DNA of 64,000 bases from Talpa occidentalis. Taxonomy: Eukaryota > Chordata > Mammalia > Eulipotyphla > Talpidae. Shown here piece by piece: positions 9,645 through 21,929 of this stretch. The translations under genes and the position numbers were made by a program. The stretch spans positions 35,080,329-35,144,328 of the forward strand of contig NW_023601212.1 of NCBI RefSeq assembly GCF_014898055.3, read 5' to 3'. The first letter of the stretch is position 1. The number at the start of each line of letters is the position of its first letter. A model generated the notes under the pieces. That model saw only the letters and a program-made list of their open reading frames with translations, had not been told where the DNA came from and did no database searches.

Positions 9645-9810
9645 AATATAGGGGAGCAAAATGAGGGATCAGGAAATAAATAAATAAATAAACAAAACAA
9701 ACGTGGAGCTATAAATCAGAGACATTCTGCAGGGGAGGGGAAAGGAGAGGAGTCAAAACAGGAGAGGGAGGAGCACAAGGGGCTATGGTGATGGTGCACT
9801 GGTGAATTGG
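9645..9810 (+). mobile_element. L1-type 3' end fragment, plus strand
   Basis: G/A-rich sequence (GGAGGAGCACAAGGGGC, then TGATGGTGCACTGGTGAATTGG) is the complement of the C-rich L1 3' UTR that directly follows on the other strand. It includes an AAAT-repeat tract at 9677-9697. Confidence 0.6.
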
Positions 9811-9990
9811 TGGTGGGAATTTATTTTAATTTATATATATTTACATCACTGTTCATTTTTAAACAATGTTTGCTTTTTTTCCCCCCTCAGATGTAGTCCC
9901 CATAGAATTTCCTTCATCAATTCACCCGTGCACCATCACTTCAGTCCCCTGTGCTCCTCCTTCACTCCCAGAGACCACACCTGAGAAGAA
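9811..9990 (-). mobile_element. L1 3' UTR fragment, minus strand
   Basis: The TTACATCACTGTTCATTTTT...GATGTAGTCCCCATAG...CCTGTGCTCCTCCTTCACTC pattern is the 3' end of an older L1 subfamily, also seen at 31270-31420 and 55145-55270. Confidence 0.75.
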
Positions 9991-9999
9991 AAAGCATAC

Positions 10000-10860
10000 A
10001 TTGTACAGAAATGAACAATGATGTGAAATATAAAATATAATGTTTTAAAAATTTCCTTATACCTTTAAAACATAAATAATTTTAACTCGGCATTAATTTA
10101 ATTGAGGAAAAAAGTGATTCAACTATTTGTTTCTCTGTCTTTCACCACTTATTTCCCTCTCTTTCTTGGTTACTTGTATATTCTCATATTAATTATAGTT
10201 AATTTATTCCATGTAAGTAAATATTCTTACGTATCACTTAAATTAACATGAATTTCTGCCAAGTGCTGCATCATCGTTAAGAACTCAACATGGGGCATGT
10301 GGAGGACAGGCCTACCAGTTACTACTATTGGACATTGGGCATGTTATTTATGGACTCTCATTTTTGATACTGCTAGTGTCAAAATTTACTCCACTGCAAA
10401 GACAATAGAAGCAATAATAATAAAATAATAGAACCAATCATATGTGTGTACACCTAGAGTACATGAATTTACATATGTAAAGTGCAGCAAGGGAATTTCC
10501 TGCACTAACCTTGTAATTGAGCCATCCCTGACTCCTGGAATGTTGTCATTTCCACTGCAGTGGTTATGCTAGTGTAAGGTATCATTAAATATGTCAGGCT
10601 GTATATAGGTGCTGAATAAATATTTAGCAAAGGAATAGACAAACTGACTAAAAATGATTCCACTTGTTTGGGAAGCTAGGAGAACTGAGAGAGATCACTT
10701 TTTACTGCAGAATTATTCTCTCACAAATGTTTCTTATTTGTGGATACAGTTATTGATTGGGAAGGAAATAATTAGCAGCAGGTCTGTAATCCATTCAACT
10801 GCCCCACATGGCCCTGTCCTAAACCTCTTTATCTTTACCCTTATATAAGCCTTAGCCTTA
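10000..10860. other. Unique sequence, no gene seen
   Basis: AT-rich with scattered short A-runs. No element boundaries or coding signal recognised. Confidence 0.45.
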
Positions 10861-10874
10861 TTTTAAAACACGTA

Positions 10875-11090
10875 CCATTGTATTAATCCTTCTTAGTATA
10901 GTGACGGGCAGGCTTTCTCTCCTCAGATGTAGTCACCAAAACTCTCCCACTCCCAAGTCACCCATATTCCTTCACTATTGTCCACTGTGCTCTTCTCAAA
11001 CTCTTTTCTCATTCCTCCTCTCCCCTCTGGATGCCTCAGATCTAGGATTAGAACTTAATCTTACTCATAGATCTGGTATAATGACCTGAA
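10875..11090 (-). mobile_element. L1 3' UTR remnant
   Basis: CTCAGATGTAGTCACCAAAA, a C-rich stretch, then CTGTGCTCTTCTCAAACTC and GATGCCTCAGATCTAGG parallel the L1 3' UTR at 31320-31450. ORF2 is absent, so only the tail end remains. Confidence 0.65.
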
Positions 11091-11094
11091 ATAA

Positions 11095-11865
11095 ACAGCT
11101 GATATTTTGCCTGCTTTGCTCATCCAGCGAACACCCTAAAGCAAATTAGATGTTTATCTGTTGAGGCATTAGTTTTCACAAGGCCAAACCCAGGGAGGCT
11201 GAAATAGGAAGTAACTAACTAGGTCGTACAGAAGGATGACTTTTGAATTCTATTCAAATCAAAACTGCTACCTTTTATTGCAATAATTCTGACAAAATGT
11301 AGGTAAGGAAGGTGCCCAGCGATTAAGGAGCCACGTACCTGTCTTCTTTGATTTTCCTCTTGCAACATATTTAATTTTCAAACCCAGAACCCGGGCTTAT
11401 TGCCTCAGCCTGAGAAGATGGAGAGTGTGACTTGGACAGATCTAAGCAGGTATTAAGGAAATATATTCTCCTTTCTTGAGCACATATTCTGTGGCCATGC
11501 TTGCATACACTTCCATGTGTTTACTGTCTGCTGGAAAAGTGAAATATGAATTTTCAACTCATTAATGAAAAAGGATGAAGGAATTTTTGCTGTCTTTAGT
11601 ATAAGAGTTTATAAAGAAAAAAAATTCAATATCCAGGAGTTCTATATTGGACTTTGTGTACAAATCACCAGGTGAGGTAAAAGTTCTCTTTACTCTGTTT
11701 TCCATTATTTCCTACACATAAGTATTTCTTTTCGACAGCCAGCATGTAGGAGAGCCGATTTGGTCAGGGGAAAATTCAAATACTCTGTATAAAAATTTTT
11801 CTAATGTATAACACATAAATGATATTTCAATTCAACTCTTCACAAAAGTAAATTCTTATCCTTTT
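11095..11865. other. Unique sequence, no gene seen
   Basis: No recognisable element. Short open frames only. Confidence 0.45.
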
Positions 11866-11869
11866 TTTA

Positions 11870-12548
11870 TCTTTACTGAAGTAGCATTGCATGATAATAT
11901 GTAAAGGTATCATCACTGAAAATCAATGTATATATATGTGTGTGTGTATATATACTACATTAAGTTCACTGCTACCTGAAGTCTATACCTCATCAGACCA
12001 TTGTCCCCTTTGTTCCAGTTTACCCTCTTCCCTTCTGTTAACCATTATTTGGACTTAAAGTGCAAAAGCTTATTTTAGTTGTATTCAGTTCATCTGTTTG
12101 TATTCTCCATATACCAAATATGTGTGAAATCAGATGATATTTGGTTTTCTCTGGCTTATTTCATTGAACAATACTCACTAAGGCCATCCACGTTGTTGCA
12201 CATGGAGGGATTCCACCTTTTCATAGCTGAGTAGTATTCTATTATATATACCATGTTTTCTTTGGATAAAAAATGCTAACGGTACACACACATACATACA
12301 CACATATCTGTGGCTGGGCGCTTAGGTTGTCTCCAGTTCTTTTCAATTATAAATAATACTACAAAAATGGGGATGCATATATCTCTTTGAATTTGTGTTG
12401 CAATTTTTTGGGAAATACCCAGAAAGTGGATAATGGCACTTAATGTATCATATGGAGTTTATCTGTTCATGTTTTGGAGGAATCTCCATACTGGTTTGCA
12501 TAGCGGCTGCTGCACTTTACATTCCCATCAATAGTAAGAATCCTAGAA
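11870..12548 (-). mobile_element. Older L1 fragment, 3' part
   Basis: Minus-strand L1 read from 3' UTR into ORF2: TTTCTCTGGCTTATTTCATT (12147-12166), CCATCCACGTTGTTGCACATG, the GCTGAGTAGTATTCTATTAT block, and CTTAGGTTGTCTCCAGTTC. The sequence ends near 12545 in the ORF2 region matching CCATCAATAGTAAG. A GT/AT tract at 11928-11955 interrupts it. Divergence and indels are high. Confidence 0.85.
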
Positions 12549-12549
12549 T

Positions 12550-13850
12550 TCATTGAACACGGACTTAGGGAGAATTTATTGCTTATTTCCTGTTCTGTTC
12601 TTGGAAGGTCTCAGTCTTTCCATGTCAATTTTTACTCATTCAAGGACACTAGAGAAAAACACTGTCAAAGAAAGTAAACAGCCTGGACAGAACAGTAGAA
12701 AGAGGTTTACAACACAGACTAACTACAGTGATGTATTTCTTCCCATGCTAATAAAAAAAGACAGCCAGAGAGTAGGAGCTATGACTTAATATTAAACCTT
12801 TGCTAGTGGTTAGTATTTAAATTCTCCTCAACATCCTAAAGTTTAAAACATGGGGATGTCAAGGTTGACGTTTCCCTTAATTATAATAGTAGATGGACAA
12901 CTGATTATATTAGTAGAAAATATTCCAAATATGGACTTGGAATAGTTAAAAACTAGATTGAGAAGGGAGACCCCAATGCATTTATCTAGTGTAAATATGA
13001 AGATTTCCTCATAAATTTTTCTGCTCCCATTTGGCTTTTGGAGACAGGCTAAGTCTCCAAGGTTTTATCTCAATGGAGGTTTAATTGGTATCATTTCTGC
13101 CTCTGTAGGAGAATTCTTGATGTTTGTCTAGATTTTCTACATTTTTGAATGATAATGCATATTTTAATTTGACACGTAAAATGCCTACTTCTAAAAGAAA
13201 CAGTAGGAAATTTTTAGTTGACAGCAAAGTAAATTCAGGTTTAGCAAGTCCACAGGTTTCATACAATTACTTATGGAGAAAACATCAATAATTCAGAAAT
13301 TTAATGTACAAAATTTCTCAAGATTTGATGAGCATGTAGTATTATTTATAATGAGCATGTATATGGATCAGAGATGAAACATTAGAACATTAAAATTGAA
13401 AGCCAGACACTTAATCTAGTCAATATCAGCTTTCCATTATACAGAAGAAGCAGAAAAATAACCTCAATTGCCTTTCAGCCTGTGGGCTGTTGTACTTAAC
13501 AATACCATGAATAAAAAAATCTGGAGCAGAAATGATTATCATTTATGATTTTTTCCTGCAAAGCCCTGGGATTTGGAGGTGAATTCCCAGGAATTAATGT
13601 AAAAGCAATTTGCATAGGCATTGAAGAGTTCTCCAAGGACCAAGAAAAACAAAATAAACTCACTTTAGGTTAAAATTTATAGGAAGAAAACTATATACTA
13701 TTATATACAGTACCCATTCAATTACCTGCACAAAATTTAAGTAGAATTTTTTCTGCAATAATATTCAGCAATATGAATACACGTTATAAAATAATATATG
13801 TTCCATTTATTTTTCCTCATTAATCTATTTCTCAATAATTATCCAGCACT
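12550..13850. other. Unique sequence, no gene seen
   Basis: AT-rich with no confident repeats. A weak MIR-like stretch may lie near 13430-13510. The 78-codon open frame at 12553-12789 has no family signature. Confidence 0.45.
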
Positions 13851-14238
13851 GACTTTTTAAAATTTTTTTTTCAATTGAGGTAATGTAGATTTAGTGTATC
13901 CACCATTAAATCACTTAATAGTTCATCACCATAGTCCACTGCGCTGCCTTCCCCATTGTCATTACTCCCTCCCCCGCCTTGGAATTGCTCCTTTCTAGTC
14001 AGCTTTCAAGGATTAGTTTTTCAATTTGGCTTTATCTGACCATTTATTTGGTTTCTCTATATTCCACTTATAAGTAATGACATCCGTTATGTATATTTCT
14101 CTTCTGACTTATTTCACTAAATACCCTTTCCTGTTTCAGGTATTATTGTTGCAAATTTTATGAGCTTATTTTTTTGATAGCTGAGTAGTATTCCATTGTG
14201 TATATATATATACCACACACATATATATATACCACACC

Positions 14239-14475
14239 TTTTTTTTAAAGATTTATTTATTTATTTATTTATTTATACAAGCACTGGGTACAGTCAGAAG
14301 CACGTGAGGGTGAGAGAATTCACCAGAACCAGAGCGGGGAACAGAACAGGCAGACTGAGAGGTCTGTTGCGCTATGTGGGACCCTCTCCTGTGGCCAGGG
14401 ATCAAACCGGTGCTGCAGAGGCTGTGGTCAGCTTCGCAGCCCAGCGCTCAACTGCTGCGCCACCAGGGGAGGCCC
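14239..14475 (-). mobile_element. tRNA-derived SINE, subfamily A
   Basis: TTTATTTA-repeat tail, GCACTGGGTACAGTCAGAAG body, head ending CACCAGGGGAGGCCC. It lies in the L1 at 13855-15345. About 40 bp of the middle part (the 'GTACACTGCTGAGGGGAGC' segment) is missing compared with other A copies. Confidence 0.92.
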
Positions 14476-14519
14476 TTTTTATTTTTTCCCAAGCTCCAGG
14501 TTTTGTTTTCTTTTTTCTT

Positions 14520-14780
14520 TTTTAAAGATTTATTTATTTATACAAGAACCAAGGTACAGGCCAGATGCACGGGAGGGTGAGATAATTCACCAGAGACAGA
14601 GGGGGAACAGACAGGCAGACCTATGAAATACACTGCTGAAGGAAGCAGCGTGTGCCACAGGAGAGGTCTGCTGTGCCATGTGGGACCCTCACTGGCTGGT
14701 TGGGATCAAACTGGCACTGCAGAGGCTGTGGACAGCTTCACAGCATGGTGCTCAACCACCTGCACCAACAGGGGAGGCCC
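14520..14780 (-). mobile_element. tRNA-derived SINE, intermediate subfamily
   Basis: T-rich tail then CAAGAACCAAGGTACAGGCC, the B-type body, and a head ending CACCAACAGGGGAGGCCC. It lies 45 bp from the preceding SINE, in the same orientation. The L1 words TACCACACCTTTTT (left of the pair) and TACTGCACCTTTTT (right) are probably the duplication around the insertions. Confidence 0.9.
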
Positions 14781-15609
14781 TATACTGCACCTTTTTGATT
14801 CACCATTCCTATTTTAGGTATACTTAGGTTGTTTCCATCACTTGCCTGTTGTAAATAGTGTTGCAGTGAATATGGAGGTGCAGGTTTCCCTTCAAATTAG
14901 TCTTTTTGCATTATTTGGGCAAATACCTAGGAGTAGAATTACTGGGTCATATGGCAGATCAAATTTTAATCTTCTGAGGAATCCCCATACTGTTTTCCAA
15001 AGGGGCTGGACCAGTCTACATTACCACCAACAATTTAAGAGGGCTCCTTTTTCTCTACATCCTCTCCAGCACTTGTTTCTGGTATTTTTGTACATAGACC
15101 ATTCTTACAGGATTGAGATGGTATCTTATTGTTGTTTTGGTGGGAATTTCCTGACATTAATTGATATTGAACAGTTTTCCATGTGCCTGTTGGCCATTTG
15201 TATATCTTTTTTTTGCAGAAGTACCTATTTAGCTCTTCTGCACACTTTTCGACTGGGTTACTTGTTTTCTCTTTGTTGAGTTGTGTGGGTCCTTTGTGGA
15301 TACTCATCACTATGTTTATGACCCCATTACTAATAGCATGTCCTTAATGCAGTTTTTTGGTGCTCAGGCCACTACCATCTTTATGAATAATACAGTAAAC
15401 TGTGGTTTTTACATTATAGGTACAATTCAAACATTTACAGAAGAATAAAAAGTACTAATATTAACATAATCTGCAAAAAATTTTGCAAAAATTTGATTCG
15501 GGGTTAAATACGCAACAGCCTAAATGAATGATAGAATCTCCTTGAGATGTTTTAAATGTGGGCATTACATTAAGTAATGATTGATTTCACAGTAGATGAA
15601 AAGTATGTT

Positions 15610-16210
15610 TTTTTTTTTTTAGGCACATTTAATTTAATATGAAGAGTGCAATACAAAAGGCCAAATACAATGAAGAACCACATTCCCGCACGAATATCAA
15701 TGACAATTTTCTTATAACCTGTGCCTATTGAATGGAATAGGGGTTTAGTAAGTTTTACTACTAAAAAAATTTAAAGCAGTGAGTCCCATCACAGCCAATA
15801 TCCTTATACAATCTGGTTGTCAAATGAATGTTTATAATGCTTCACACAGTTAAAACCTCAAATTAGATACCTTACCTTCATGTTTGTACAGTCCTCAGTA
15901 AGAGTGTCTGTAGTATTAGCAACCATTCAAACAACAAACCATTGATTAAAACCACATTGACTTAAGTCTCAGCAATATAGAGCCCCAAAAGAAATGGTTA
16001 ATATATGAATTATACGTACTGATGTCTATTATTTGATTCTCTCATAACTGTTGAGTTGGTTCTTAGCAAATAAACCTTTACAGGCAAAATTCACCTCATT
16101 TGAGTTTTGACCAGAAGTTCAACAACAATCACATAGTCTACAGTCTTATTGGCAAAACTCATATACAGTGTGTATAAGTCACTATGCTCAAGGTTAGGAA
16201 CAATGTATAT
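15610..16210 (-). pseudogene. Candidate retrocopy of an unknown mRNA 3' UTR
   Basis: A pure T run (15608-15620) is followed on the plus strand by non-repetitive sequence. On the minus strand this reads as unique sequence, then ATTAAA within about 15 nt of an A tail. That is the shape of a processed mRNA copy. I found no convincing coding frame and no clear target-site duplication, and the 5' limit is a guess. It could also be unique DNA beside a chance A-run. Confidence 0.3.
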
Positions 16211-16724
16211 TCCATTTTTATCTTTTATTGAAATTTTACATGATAATTTAAAATTTTACATGATCAATTAAAATTCATGATTTTAAATCTCTAGGTTTTC
16301 ATTCCTTCAAATTGTCTGAAGACACAATGTGCCACAAACTTAAGACTTCTGTTTCTTCCCCTATTTTCTTCAACAAACATTTATCAAGTATCTACATGTT
16401 TTAGAAGGGAAATATTTTGGAAGTGGCCACTTCTTCGGAATAGGCTGACACTATCAGGCCTTTATCAGGCATAAACTTCTAGGCACTCAGTTTATTTTGG
16501 GCATGTTCAAGTTTGTCTTTACTCTGTTCAAATTACACATGCCTAAATTGAAAATTCCCCTGAATGTAACAAGTTGCAATTACATGTGAAAATATGAGGG
16601 GCATATGACTACATCTGAAATATGACCTCAAGAATTATTTATCTAATTCTGATAAATTTTAATCGCATGGGTATGGTATGAGTACTAAACTTGATCTAAC
16701 TTGATTGTGCAGTAGATAATCATT

Positions 16725-17070
16725 TGCCTCTGGCTGTTTTTGGTCAACACAATGCTTTTGAGATTCAGTCATGTTGTTGCCTGTATTTCTGTCTAGTTCT
16801 TTTTAACTGCTTATTAATAGTCCATTATATATATTTATCACAACACGTGTAGCCATTAACCTGTTGATGGACAGTTTGGTTGTTTCCAATCCTTGATGCT
16901 TAGGAATAAAACTGCCATAAGCATTTTTGCATGATTCATTTTATGGACACATATTTTCATTTCTCTTGAATCAGTGTCCACAATTGACATTGATGGATCA
17001 TATGGGTAAATGGGCATTTAAGTCAAGGTGGCCATACACATTCATGTTCCCACTACTCATGTATTTAGAA
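16725..17070 (-). mobile_element. Ancient L1 fragment
   Basis: T-rich L1 pattern on the minus strand: GATTCAGTCATGTTGTTGCC, CTTATTAATAGTCCATTATA, GTTGATGGACAGTTTGGTTG, GATGGATCATATGGGTAAAT. Highly diverged from the younger L1s here, so an old subfamily. Confidence 0.8.
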
Positions 17071-17243
17071 TTCTATTTATTCTGAGTTTTCATCATTTCT
17101 TGGAACTATCACTTTTCTTTGTTGTTTGAATATAGAAATTAATTGAATTTAAGAAATCAACTTAGGAGTGCAGTAGTATCTGATCATGCATTTTTCAAAA
17201 TTCCCCAATGACTAATAATTTTGAAAAATTTCTCCTATGTTTC

Positions 17244-17524
17244 TTTCTTTCTTTTTTTTTAAATTCATTTATTTATTCATACAAGCACTGGGTACAGTCA
17301 GAAGCGCGGGAGGGTGAGAGAACTCACCAGAGCCAGAGAGGGGAGCAGAGCAGGCAGAAGGACTGAAGTACACTGAGGGGAGCAGCGGGCGGCAGGAGAG
17401 GTCTGTGCGCCATGTGGGACCCTCCTTAGGGGGCCGGGGAGCAGCTGGGAATCTAACCAGTGCTGCAGAGGCTGCGGGCAGCTTTGCAACCCAGTGCTCA
17501 ACCGCTGTGCCACTGGGGAGGTCC
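17244..17524 (-). mobile_element. tRNA-derived SINE, subfamily A
   Basis: Tail AAATTCATTTATTTATTCATACAAG, body GCACTGGGTACAGTCAGAAG, head ending CACTGGGGAGGTCC. A perfect 18-bp duplication AAATTTCTCCTATGTTTC flanks it (17226-17243 and 17525-17542). Confidence 0.96.
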
Positions 17525-17544
17525 AAATTTCTCCTATGTTTCCT

Positions 17545-20500
17545 GGCCATGTCTTAGTCTTCTTCTTTAGACTTGCTTTGAAGTTTTTATTTGGGTTGCT
17601 TCTTACTATTGAGTTAGGAGTCACTTTTAAATTCTAGTTTCAGATCTACATTGATAAGTTTTTTTCCCCCTCTATCAGTCTGTGGCATGATGTTTCATTT
17701 TTCTTAATGCTCTAATTTGAAGCATAATTTTTTTTATTTTACATAAATGACATTATGCCTTTTACGTATCTCGCTTTTATTTTCACAAATACAGTGACTT
17801 TAGAAAAGCTTTCTACCATTTATCCAAACTTCTCCTTAGGAATTTGTTCACATATATTTTTCTTTCTATAGGTAGTAATAACCACCTAGAAGTTCATCGT
17901 TCCTCTGAAAATGTTTCTGTTTATTAAAAATTACTAGAATAAGCCACAGTTAAAACAAGTAATTTCTGAAGCTCTTTTATTTCTTCTTGTAGATCCTAAG
18001 TTCTATTTGGTATCACTTTTCTTCAATCTAAAGAATGTCTTAGTAAAGGACTCACTGTATTCCACATATGGATTTCTGTCCCCTTCCCTGCATATATAGC
18101 TCTGTCCTCTCCAATAACTTTCCTTGCCACTTAGAGCTGCTTCAACTTACCTGACCTTTGGCCTTTCCCTACTCATTTCATCATTATCTTATCTGAGTTT
18201 TCCTTCTCATTGCTATCTTGTACTGTTCATCGTGTCATACTCTAAAACAGTTACTTTCATATTTATCTGCTTTTATGTCAAGGAAGAGAGAAAGACTGGG
18301 GGAGAAGGGGAAGAGAATGGAATCTGATGCATTCATTTTATTTCCAGGATCTCTCTTCAAGTCTCTCCAACACATCAACCAGTGAGACACATCTTAGAAA
18401 TTCTACTATATTTGAGCAATGGAATAACTGCTCACTAATCAGGTAAATATCTTTATTACTTAATTTAATTTTTATAATTTTAAGTTTATCTGTTTCTTGT
18501 GCTTAACTTATCACATCTTATAATTTAAATCTGTTGGAAAGTGCAGTATTTCTTTATTGGTACACATTTGTAGTTATGTAATTTTGAGTCAATATGGCTT
18601 GAATGTGAAAGTCCAGTGATTGTTTTTATGTAAGTTAAACAAATGCAAATTATAGAGGATGGATACTGAGCAAAAAAGAAACTTGTAGTCTCAACTTCCA
18701 TTAAGACAACATGATATTCCAGATTGCTTGAAAGGACAGATGAGTCAGAAATGCTATTTATAGTTGGAGGAAAGGACTGTAGAATTCAAGTGGAAATTAG
18801 ACTCATATACTTTGGAGTAGCCAGGGTAACTGAATTAGAAGTAGAAGCTGCAAAATGAGAAAAATTGTAGAATTTAAGCAACAGAGAAAAAAGACTGTGG
18901 CTTTGGATAGGAACTTACTAATGAAAACAGCATTTCCTTAGAACCAATGCTATTTCAGATCAAGTGCAAGAGGACATTTTACTAAAATGAATTATAAGTG
19001 TAATAAAAGTACGTAATGGGTGGCTGATCAAAATAACTGTTAAGATTTCCATGTCTGTTTTGAATATCATATATATATATATATATATATAGTTAAAAAC
19101 ATAGCTGTGAGATAAAAGAGTGACTTCAAATCCTAAGTTTAGCATTTATAAGAAGTGTTAGGGGAATTACTGTTGAGCTTCAGTGTTCTCTACAAAATGG
19201 ATTTGTGGTATAAAGGATTGTGATGGAAATTAACGAGCTAATTTGTATAGTTTTAGCATACTGTCTACCATAAACAAACCTCCAATTAGGAATTATTATT
19301 ACTCATTTATTTTGTCATCATTTTCATCATCAGTCCACAAAAATCTATCCTGAGAATTGGTTATATCTGCAATCATTTCACAAGAAAGGAGACTATAGTG
19401 ATGAGGGGTAAGATGGTTTTTAGATGGGAACCATGGGAAATACTTAAACCCTTGGAAGTAGGAAAGATGTGGAAATAAGCTGAGGATGTGAGAAACCTGT
19501 GCTGATGGCAAATAGGAAAACTTAAGCATAATATAGGATCATAGGTATCACGGAATATCATATCAGAAAGGTACACAATGAGTTTTAGAAATTAGCATCA
19601 AAGTGACGATTGAATAAATAGGTGCAGAACACTTAGAAAGTAGTTTGTCACTACATACAATCAGCTAAAAACTTCCCATGCCAAGGGACTTGGTAAAACA
19701 ATTCCCAGCAAGCTATTCTACAAAAATAATGCATTAATGTTTTTATCTCAGTATTACTTATACTAAGCTTCTGATTTATACCAAATAAATAATAAGGAAA
19801 TGACTGAGAAATTAATACATATTATTTATAATAAAATCATTTAAATAATTAAATGTAGTAATTTGGAAAAAAATTTTCAAAATGCTGTATTTATAGAATG
19901 GTTATGATAACAAAAGAAATTCAGTCATAAAATGGAAAATGTCTAACCTACACAAGTAGGTTAAGATGCTAATATTAAAATGCTAAAATTGGAATAGGTC
20001 TTTTCTCTATTTTTGTTTTTTTGTACAAATTTCTTTCAAGAATAAAATAATTCTCTTATGAAAGATATATAAGCTGTTATAAAAACAGGCTATTTATTTT
20101 TTTAAATAATGATTAGTCATTTCCTCTCAGAAATACTTATCATAAACATGCAGATGCTCTAATGACATTGTAGAGTCTCTGGTTCAGCTGAATGTTCATA
20201 CATTGTAGATGGTGATCACAGGTGTATTTCTCCTAGCACTTTCTGTGAATACCTTTGTAGCTGAGATGTGTCCAGCTTTAGTGTATCTCTTATAAACATT
20301 TTTATCAGTCTTTGTTTTCAGTCAGTCTTCCCAGGAGCTGAGAATGTTCTTTCTTCTGTTGATTCAATATCAGTTTTCCTATAGATTATACTCTGAAATC
20401 CAATCCCTCTTCTACAACAGTCTTCCAAATGCATAGACACTAGTCAGACAAAAATAATATAGCAACAATAAAAACACATAAATTCTCATGTTCCTGCTGT

Positions 20501-21480
20501 TGAGCCTCCCCATTTGCAATTTACCCATCTTCCTTAAAGTTTGTTACTCAGATTTGAATGCTTCTTTGTAGTTTTGATCTCACCAGCTCAGAACAGAAAG
20601 AGACCATCATCTCTTTTCCTTTCCATTAGTGAAACTTAAAATATTAAGCTAGTGCTTCCTGACTTTATTGGGAAAACATTTTTAAAGGGGCATACTTTAT
20701 AAGCAAAGATTACCTCTGACATTTAAGCTTGATCACAACTGACTTTTTAATGAAAAAAAAATCAAAACCATTTCTATGTTTCCCATCCTCTCAACTTCCA
20801 AGGAATCAATAAAACTACCAAAATCTCCCCACAAAGCTTGCATTCCACTCAATAAGGTGTTAGTAAATCAATACAAGTAAAGAAAAATTATTTTATGGGA
20901 GCAAAAACTTACACTCTATTACATTTAACTGCTTAATCATACTGTACACTACATTTTAAATATGTTTTCTCAAAAAAAAGGAACTATACCTGTGGCTTTT
21001 CTTTGCTATGCTTTCACATATTTCTTACAACTAAAAGTATGATTATATATAAAGAACATTTTTTCCTGATCAAACAATGTGTTATTGATTGATTGAGACA
21101 TATGAGGTTTATTCAGCCTACTCCTTCCTTCCTTGAGATGCTCTCTTGAATTATAGTTGACATAAATTGATTTAAGTGACTACTTCAAGAATGGGTGATT
21201 TTCAATTGTCTTTAAGTTCTCATGGATGACTTTTTCTTGGATGAAACCTCTAGGATGAATATAAACACATGCCTCCTATGATTTCAGTGAACATCCATAA
21301 AGTATTAGTATACTATGCTTGTTAAAATCCTGTTTTACAATAGTATTTTTAATCAAGTCACTTTTATTTTAGGGCCAAGGTAATTTTATGGTCTTAAGTT
21401 GGCCACTTTTTTTCTTTTTGTTAGGTAACATTTGTTGACAACATTGTATTTGACTCAGGGGAATAGGTTCATACTATTAC
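17545..21480. other. Long AT-rich stretch, no gene seen
   Basis: Contains a TA microsatellite at 19068-19091 and perhaps very old L1 remnants (17700-17830 and 19600-19960), none secure. Several open frames of 60-76 codons show no family signature. Elevated AT content with many AATAAA-like words. Confidence 0.45.
19068..19091. repeat. (TA)n microsatellite
   Basis: Twelve or so TA repeats. Confidence 0.9.
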
Positions 21481-21481
21481 A

Positions 21482-21929
21482 GGGCAACCCCGGTATGAAA
21501 CAAGTTGCATGACTGTGAGTCCGCACCTGCACACTTAAAAGGGACTAATTAATGGTAAACTGCAGGCATGCACAAAAGCTTAATAAAAGATTTATTTATG
21601 AGGGAAAGGGTAATGAAGAAATGAATAACTCAGGGAGAAAAAGAGGGAGATAAATTTGTGAATGCATCCTATGTGTTCCACTGACCTGGAGTCCCAATGA
21701 CCCAATGAGTGCTGGCAAAAAGCCACATGCCATGAGGCCAAGAGAGTGACCCCCATATGGCTGGTTATATACACAAACTAAAAAACATGGCTGCTTAACT
21801 CCACCCTCAGGTCCTAACAACCCTCCCGATGGTGATTATGGGATTTGTAGTTCCCGGTGTCTTGATGGAGTGGGTGTGGAGTCCACAAAACCTGTATGGA
21901 GTTTGCTCAGGACATCCTTTTCCTCTAAC
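21482..21929 (-). mobile_element. Solo LTR of an endogenous retrovirus
   Basis: On the minus strand this unit starts TGTTAGAGGAAAAGG (21915-21929) and has TATATAACC near 21765, AATAAATC near 21595 (about 170 bp downstream) and a 3' end around GGGGTTGCCCT (21482-21492). Start, TATA, poly(A) signal and length (about 445 bp) fit an LTR. The 3' CA end is not clean. A possible short flanking duplication (ATAC/TTAC) is weak. Class I or class III cannot be separated by eye. No internal retroviral sequence adjoins. Confidence 0.65.

Larger units (their letters stand above)
13855..15345 (-). mobile_element. L1 fragment interrupted by two SINEs
   Basis: The L1 3' UTR begins near 13855 (CAATTGAGGTAATG). 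The 3' UTR/ORF2 end continues to the microsatellite-like TATATATACC at 14200-14236, resumes after the SINEs at 14781 (TTTTTGATTCACCATTCC) and runs to about 15345. Translated on the minus strand the last part gives ORF2 words (ACKKWPTGTWKT-like region at 15150-15200; KKEPS). The L1 is 5' truncated. Confidence 0.88.

Noticed and set aside
12553..12789. 78-codon frame beginning next to an L1 fragment
   Set aside because: No homology recognised, atypical composition, no splice signals. Treated as chance.
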